From Sphingobium yanoikuyae (GTDB taxonomy: Bacteria; Pseudomonadota; Alphaproteobacteria; Sphingomonadales; Sphingomonadaceae), in the NCBI RefSeq assembly GCF_013001025.1, contig NZ_CP053021.1:4905001-4969000 (forward strand): 64,000 bases of DNA. Reading direction: 5' to 3'. The notes below the pieces were generated by a model, which worked only from the letters and a program-made list of their open reading frames with translations, was not told the origin of the DNA and searched no databases. Positions 60,499 to 64,000 of this stretch are shown piece by piece; the first letter of the stretch is position 1, and each line of letters opens with the position of its first letter. Both the position numbers and the translations under genes were made by a program.

Positions 60499-61656
60499 CT
60501 ACTCGTCGACGCGGCGGACCGGCTGCACCTCGGCATAGGGCATGATCATCCGGCCGTCGGGCGCGGCGGTGAAGGTCGTCTGGGTCGGATAAGCGAACTC
60601 GATGCCGCGCGCGTTGAACTCGCGCAGCACGGCCAGGCCGATCTTGTGCCGCACCAGGTAGATTTCGTCCCAGCCGGGCAGATAGACGTCGAACTCGACC
60701 TCGAAATCCAGGCTGGATGCGCCAAAGCCGATGAAGCCGGAGCGCACGAAATTGCCGCCCAGTTCCTCGATGATGGTCTTGAGGATGGAAGGAATCTCCG
60801 CCGCCAGATCGGGCGCGGTCTGATAGATCACACCGATCGGGAACTTGATCCGGCGATGATCCAGCGTCTGATAGCTGGTGATTTCCTTCTGCAGCAGATT
60901 GGCGTTGGAAATCACCTTCTTCTCGCCGGTGACGGCGCGCAGCCGGGTGGATTTCAGGCCGATCTTCTCGACCGTCGCGGTGGTCGTGTCATAGGTGATC
61001 GTCTCGCCCTGCCGGAACGGCTTGTCGAAGATGATCGACAGCGCCGCGAACAGATCGGAAAAAATGCCCTGTGCGGCAAGGCCGATCGCGATGCCGCCGA
61101 TCCCCAGACCCGCGACCAGGCCGGTCACGTTGACGCCCAGATTGTCGAGAACGACGATCGCGGCGATCGCGAACAGGGCAAATGTCACCAGGATGCGGAT
61201 CAGGCCCATCGCATTGGCCAGTGTCTCGCCCTGGCCATCGTCGGCCAGCGTCTTGCGCTCGATCAGGCCCAGGATGATCTCCCGTGCCCAGATCGCGGCC
61301 TGCACGACCACGGCGATGGTGAAGAAGAAGGTGACGGTCTTGTCCAGCGACGCGGGCGCGTCGGCGAACACCACGACCAGCCGGGCCGCGACCATGACCA
61401 TGAAATATTGCGTCGTGCGCGCCGCCGCCCGGCTCAGCACATTGCCAAGGCCCAGCGGGTCGCCACGCCGGCCGCGATGCTTGGTGCCGATCCGGCGCAA
61501 CGTGGCGAGCGCCAGATAGATGATCGTGGCCGCGCCGATGGCGATCAGGATCTGGATATAATGAAGCTGGAACCAGGCGATGGTCGAATGCCACATTTCG
61601 GTGAGGTTGGGCGCGCGCACATTGATGTCGATGCCGGGGTCGTTCTTGTTGGCCAT
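60499..61656 (-). CDS. MscS-family mechanosensitive channel
   Basis: A 385-residue membrane protein. Several hydrophobic helices (HYIQILIAIGAATIIYLALATL, FFFTIAVVVQAAIWAREIILG, ILVTFALFAIAAIVVLDNLG) lead into the MscS pore-lining helix VAGLGIGGIAIGLAAQGIFSDLFAALSII. The cytoplasmic beta-domain follows (DKPFRQGETITY ... VEKIGLKSTRLRAVTGEKKVISNANLLQKEI). It would gate on membrane tension during osmotic downshock. ATG 61656 has AAGGA 6 nt upstream. Confidence 0.9.
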   Translation of the reverse strand: MANKNDPGIDINVRAPNLTEMWHSTIAWFQLHYIQILIAIGAATIIYLALATLRRIGTKHRGRRGDPLGLGNVLSRAAARTTQYFMVMVAARLVVVFADAPASLDKTVTFFFTIAVVVQAAIWAREIILGLIERKTLADDGQGETLANAMGLIRILVTFALFAIAAIVVLDNLGVNVTGLVAGLGIGGIAIGLAAQGIFSDLFAALSIIFDKPFRQGETITYDTTTATVEKIGLKSTRLRAVTGEKKVISNANLLQKEITSYQTLDHRRIKFPIGVIYQTAPDLAAEIPSILKTIIEELGGNFVRSGFIGFGASSLDFEVEFDVYLPGWDEIYLVRHKIGLAVLREFNARGIEFAYPTQTTFTAAPDGRMIMPYAEVQPVRRVDE

Positions 61657-61688
61657 GCTGATCCTTGATTGATGGTCCGTGGGCTCGA

Positions 61689-62696
61689 TCAGGCTGCTGC
61701 TGCCAGCGGGGGCGCGTTGGCCAGATCGTCGAGGAACGCGATCAGCCCGCGTTCGTGACGCGACAGATAGCGCGTCCGGCGCGGCAGGCGAAGCCCCTGC
61801 CGCCATTCATCCTGTCCGTCCTTGCACAGGTCGATCAGGGCGGGGTGGATATAGGATTTGCGGCTGATCGCCGGCGTGTTGCCCAGCGCCGCCGCGACCG
61901 GTTCGATCATCTCCTTGAGCGAGACATGGCCCGCCGCCAGCGCCTCGAAGGCGATGGTCGACGCGCCCCAGGTGCGGAAATGCTTGGCGGTGAAGTCACC
62001 GCCCAGGGCTTGCGCGATATAGGCGTTGACGTCGCTCGAACTGATCGGATGCGCCTCGCCATCCTCGTCCAGATATTGGAACAGATGCTGGCCCGGCAGA
62101 TCCTGCACCGCCCGCACGAATCGCAGCAGGCGGCTGTCGGTGATGCTCAATTGCTGTTCCTTGCCGGACTTGGCGCGGTAGCGCAGGGTCAGGCTGCGGC
62201 CATTCAGGTCGACATGCCGCCGCCGCAGCGTGGTCGCGCCGAAGCTCTTGTTGGTGGTGGCATAATGTTCGTTGCCGACGCGCAGCTTGGCGAGGTCCAG
62301 CAGCCGCACCACCGCCGCGATCGTCCGCGCCTTGCGCAGGCCGCGCCGCGACAGATCCTCCTCCATCTGCGCCCGCAGCTGCGGCAGGGCGCGGCCGAAG
62401 GCGGGGCAGCCGGCATATTTTTCCGCCTCGCGCGCAGCCCGGAAATCGGGGTGATAGCGATATTGCTTGCGCCCCCGCTCGTCATAGCCGGTCGCCTGGA
62501 TATGGCCGTGGGGCGAAGGGCAGAACCAGCAGTCGCGATAGGCGGGCGGCATGGCGATCGCGTTCAGCCGATCGATCTCGTCGCGGTCGGTGATGCGGCT
62601 GCCGTCCGCCGCGCGATAGGCCCATTCCTGCTTCAGCGCGCGCCGGCTGATGCCGGGCATGCCGTCATGGCTGTGGATGATGGCGGGGGACGACAT
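61689..62696 (-). CDS. DNA topoisomerase IB (poxvirus-like)
   Basis: A 335-residue type IB topoisomerase, which relaxes supercoils through a 3'-phosphotyrosine. Nucleophile Y282 is in SRKSYIHPALIDL; other catalytic residues are in LRVGNEHYATTNKSFGATTLRRRHV (Arg) and RAKSGKEQQL (Lys). The FRTWGASTIAFEAL helix carries the usual second His/Arg site. ATG 62696 is chosen over a TTG at 62729; no ribosome binding site is clear. Bacterial copies are linked to stress and DNA repair. Confidence 0.87.
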   Translation of the reverse strand: MSSPAIIHSHDGMPGISRRALKQEWAYRAADGSRITDRDEIDRLNAIAMPPAYRDCWFCPSPHGHIQATGYDERGRKQYRYHPDFRAAREAEKYAGCPAFGRALPQLRAQMEEDLSRRGLRKARTIAAVVRLLDLAKLRVGNEHYATTNKSFGATTLRRRHVDLNGRSLTLRYRAKSGKEQQLSITDSRLLRFVRAVQDLPGQHLFQYLDEDGEAHPISSSDVNAYIAQALGGDFTAKHFRTWGASTIAFEALAAGHVSLKEMIEPVAAALGNTPAISRKSYIHPALIDLCKDGQDEWRQGLRLPRRTRYLSRHERGLIAFLDDLANAPPLAAAA

Positions 62697-62774
62697 GGGA
62701 ACCGGGCGACCTTCTTTCTCCCGGTCCAACCCGTGATGATCGGCTTCGTTCCGCGTGCAGCCTGCCCGGCGCTG

Positions 62775-63488
62775 TCAGGACGGGCGCGATCGCAGCCGCT
62801 GCAACCAGCCGCTGCCCGCGCCATAATGGCCGGTCCAGGGCAGCAACGGACGGCGCACCGTCGTCGCCTGCGCGCAGCCGACGATCAGGCTGATGACCGC
62901 CAGCGGAAAGGCCAGCATCATGGTGGCGGGCATGGCAAAGGCGAGGATGATGGCCGAAAGCCCGCCGCCAAAGGCCGCGAGCGTTGCCCGCAGGTCGCCG
63001 TCGGGACCGCGCAGCCAGAACAGGCAGCCCGTGACGCCCAGCGCGAACATGGCGATATTCTGCATCGCGCCGGCCGGCACGATCGCACAGGCGGCAATCA
63101 GCCCGATCATCGCCAGCGCGGCGCGGCGCCACTGCCAGCCGCCGATCAGGCGGGTGAGCAGCGGATAGAGCAGCAATTCACAGGTCAGCGCCGCCAGCAG
63201 GATCGCGCCGGGGGCCGCCGCGCCCTGGCCGTCCGCGATGAAGGCGACGACCGCGCTCGCCGCCCAGGGCAGCATCCGCGACGGCGCCATGCGGATATGG
63301 CTGAACCAGCCGGTCATGCCCGGCCGCAATGCCCAGCGTCGGTCGGCCTGCCGCAACTGGAAGGCGGACAGGGCAAACAGCATCTGCACGCCCCATGGCA
63401 TATAGGCGGGGGACAGCAGCGGGGCGGCCAGGATCAATCCCAGCATCAGTCCCTGAAGCCAGCCCAAAATCCGCAATTCCATGGTCAT
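62775..63488 (-). CDS. Polytopic membrane protein of unknown function
   Basis: A 237-residue protein with about seven hydrophobic segments (LQGLMLGLILAAPLLSPAYM, AALAMIGLIAACAIVPAGAMQNIAMFALGVTGCLFWL, LAAFGGGLSAIILAFAMPATMMLAFPLAVISLIVGCAQ). No motif identifies it. ATG 63488 overlaps the stop of the upstream gene by 4 nt (ATGA), so it is co-translated with a polysaccharide-ligase-like gene and may share its pathway. Confidence 0.75.
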   Translation of the reverse strand: MTMELRILGWLQGLMLGLILAAPLLSPAYMPWGVQMLFALSAFQLRQADRRWALRPGMTGWFSHIRMAPSRMLPWAASAVVAFIADGQGAAAPGAILLAALTCELLLYPLLTRLIGGWQWRRAALAMIGLIAACAIVPAGAMQNIAMFALGVTGCLFWLRGPDGDLRATLAAFGGGLSAIILAFAMPATMMLAFPLAVISLIVGCAQATTVRRPLLPWTGHYGAGSGWLQRLRSRPS

Positions 63489-64000
63489 GCCGTCACTCCA
63501 GCCTGTGCGCCAGGCTGTTCGAAGAACGGCACGCGTCCGGCGTCCTTGCGCTTGCGAGTCAAATAAGTGTCGAGGCCGATCTGGAGCGAGAGCATCATGA
63601 AGATGAAGGGCTGATAGGCGATGCCCACGAACAGCGATCCGATCATGTAGACGACATGGCCCTGCTGCAGCGCCACGGCGAAGGGCGCGATCCAGGCTTC
63701 GTCCGGTCCGTCGCGCTTGCGATACATGCGGCGGATCGATTCGGTGCGGATGAAGCAACTGAGGTGCAGCAGCGCCCACAGGAAGAAGCCGAAATAGCCC
63801 TGTTCGCCCAGCATCTCGAAATAGGCGCTGTGATAGGCACGGCCCTTGTCGGTAACCAGGCGGCGTTCGATCCGTTTCTCGTCGCCATCGCCGACCTCGC
63901 TCTGGGCGAAATAGGTGAAGCTGTTCTGGAGATAATTGTCGAAGCCGCCGCCGCCCGGATGGGTCTTCACATAGTCGAGCGTCCACATCCACACCGCGAC
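63485..64000 (-). CDS. O-antigen ligase/polymerase-like membrane protein, C-terminal part
   Basis: Only the last 171 codons are in the window; the gene begins beyond the right edge. It contains VKTHPGGGGFDNYLQ, AYHSAYFEMLGEQGYFGFFLWALLHLSCFI and two more hydrophobic helices (VYMIGSLFVGIAYQPFIFMMLSLQIGLDTYL). The HP-GGGFD...HS-Y-E-LGE-G--G motif is characteristic of the Wzy/WaaL-like ligases, including those associated with exosortase A systems. That association cannot be tested from this window. Confidence 0.8.
   Translation of the reverse strand, partial: VAVWMWTLDYVKTHPGGGGFDNYLQNSFTYFAQSEVGDGDEKRIERRLVTDKGRAYHSAYFEMLGEQGYFGFFLWALLHLSCFIRTESIRRMYRKRDGPDEAWIAPFAVALQQGHVVYMIGSLFVGIAYQPFIFMMLSLQIGLDTYLTRKRKDAGRVPFFEQPGAQAGVTA

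Noticed and set aside
1..64000. CRISPR arrays, tRNA or rRNA genes, prophage
   Set aside because: No regularly spaced direct repeats, no cloverleaf with CCA-type end and no phage structural genes were seen by eye; a tRNA could be missed without a covariance search.

Overview
The window is chromosomal DNA from a GC-rich alphaproteobacterium, almost certainly a sphingomonad (Sphingobium-like; the genus is an inference). The evidence is the plsX-fabH-ihfA-MerR gene order, a class I lysyl-tRNA synthetase, a TonB receptor with an EIVVTAERR-type TonB box, an exosortase-type O-antigen ligase-like end gene, PHB genes and a bacteriophytochrome. It reads as a core housekeeping region with a few small accessory pieces. 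There is no prophage, CRISPR array, rRNA or tRNA that I can see.

Layout. 1-6 kb: end of a DUF3667 protein, a TonB-dependent receptor, a DUF559 endonuclease-like gene bracketed by palindromic repeats, class I fumarase and a glutathione transferase. 6.4-10 kb: class Ia ribonucleotide reductase nrdA-(small membrane protein)-nrdB behind tandem NrdR-box-like sites. 10.1-11.5 kb: a complete IS110-family (IS1111-group) element that seems to sit between the stem and the U-tract of an intrinsic terminator. 11.6-18.2 kb: small hypotheticals, a nuclease, a truncated globin with a perfect FNR-type box, RidA-like, ArsC-like, GlpQ-like, Rrf2, MBL-fold and MAPEG genes. 18.4-21.5 kb: rpmF-plsX-fabH-ihfA-merR. 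21.5-27.6 kb: acetyltransferase, SixA, DinG-type helicase, PilZ and lysK. 27.7-30.1 kb: two RcnB-like secreted proteins and a 2OG-Fe(II) oxygenase. 30.3-33.5 kb: bphO-bphP, a red-light sensor with an HWE kinase and a receiver domain.

33.5-38.6 kb: LigB-type dioxygenase, an orphan 2Fe-2S subunit, DUF2721, aminotransferase and phaC. 38.6-40.2 kb: phasin (behind a 24-bp inverted repeat of TGC-rich operators) and clpS. 41-44 kb: glpD-glpK. 44-51 kb: catalase, MASE1-PAS-GGDEF cyclase, MerC-like protein, glpX and hom. 52.3-54.9 kb: tonB-exbB-exbD-exbD, which would energise receptors such as the one at 0.6 kb. 55-64 kb: PilZ, ABC exporter, a methyltransferase/anti-sigma-like fusion, dipeptide epimerase-like gene, small outer-membrane protein, MscS channel, topoisomerase IB and a polysaccharide ligase-like gene cut by the window end.

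The most unusual items are the DUF559 gene whose ribosome binding site and C-terminal codons both lie in copies of a dispersed covarying double-hairpin repeat, the IS1111-group insertion with its likely guide RNA, and the methyltransferase/anti-sigma-sensor fusion. All function assignments come from reading motifs by eye; no database search was possible.
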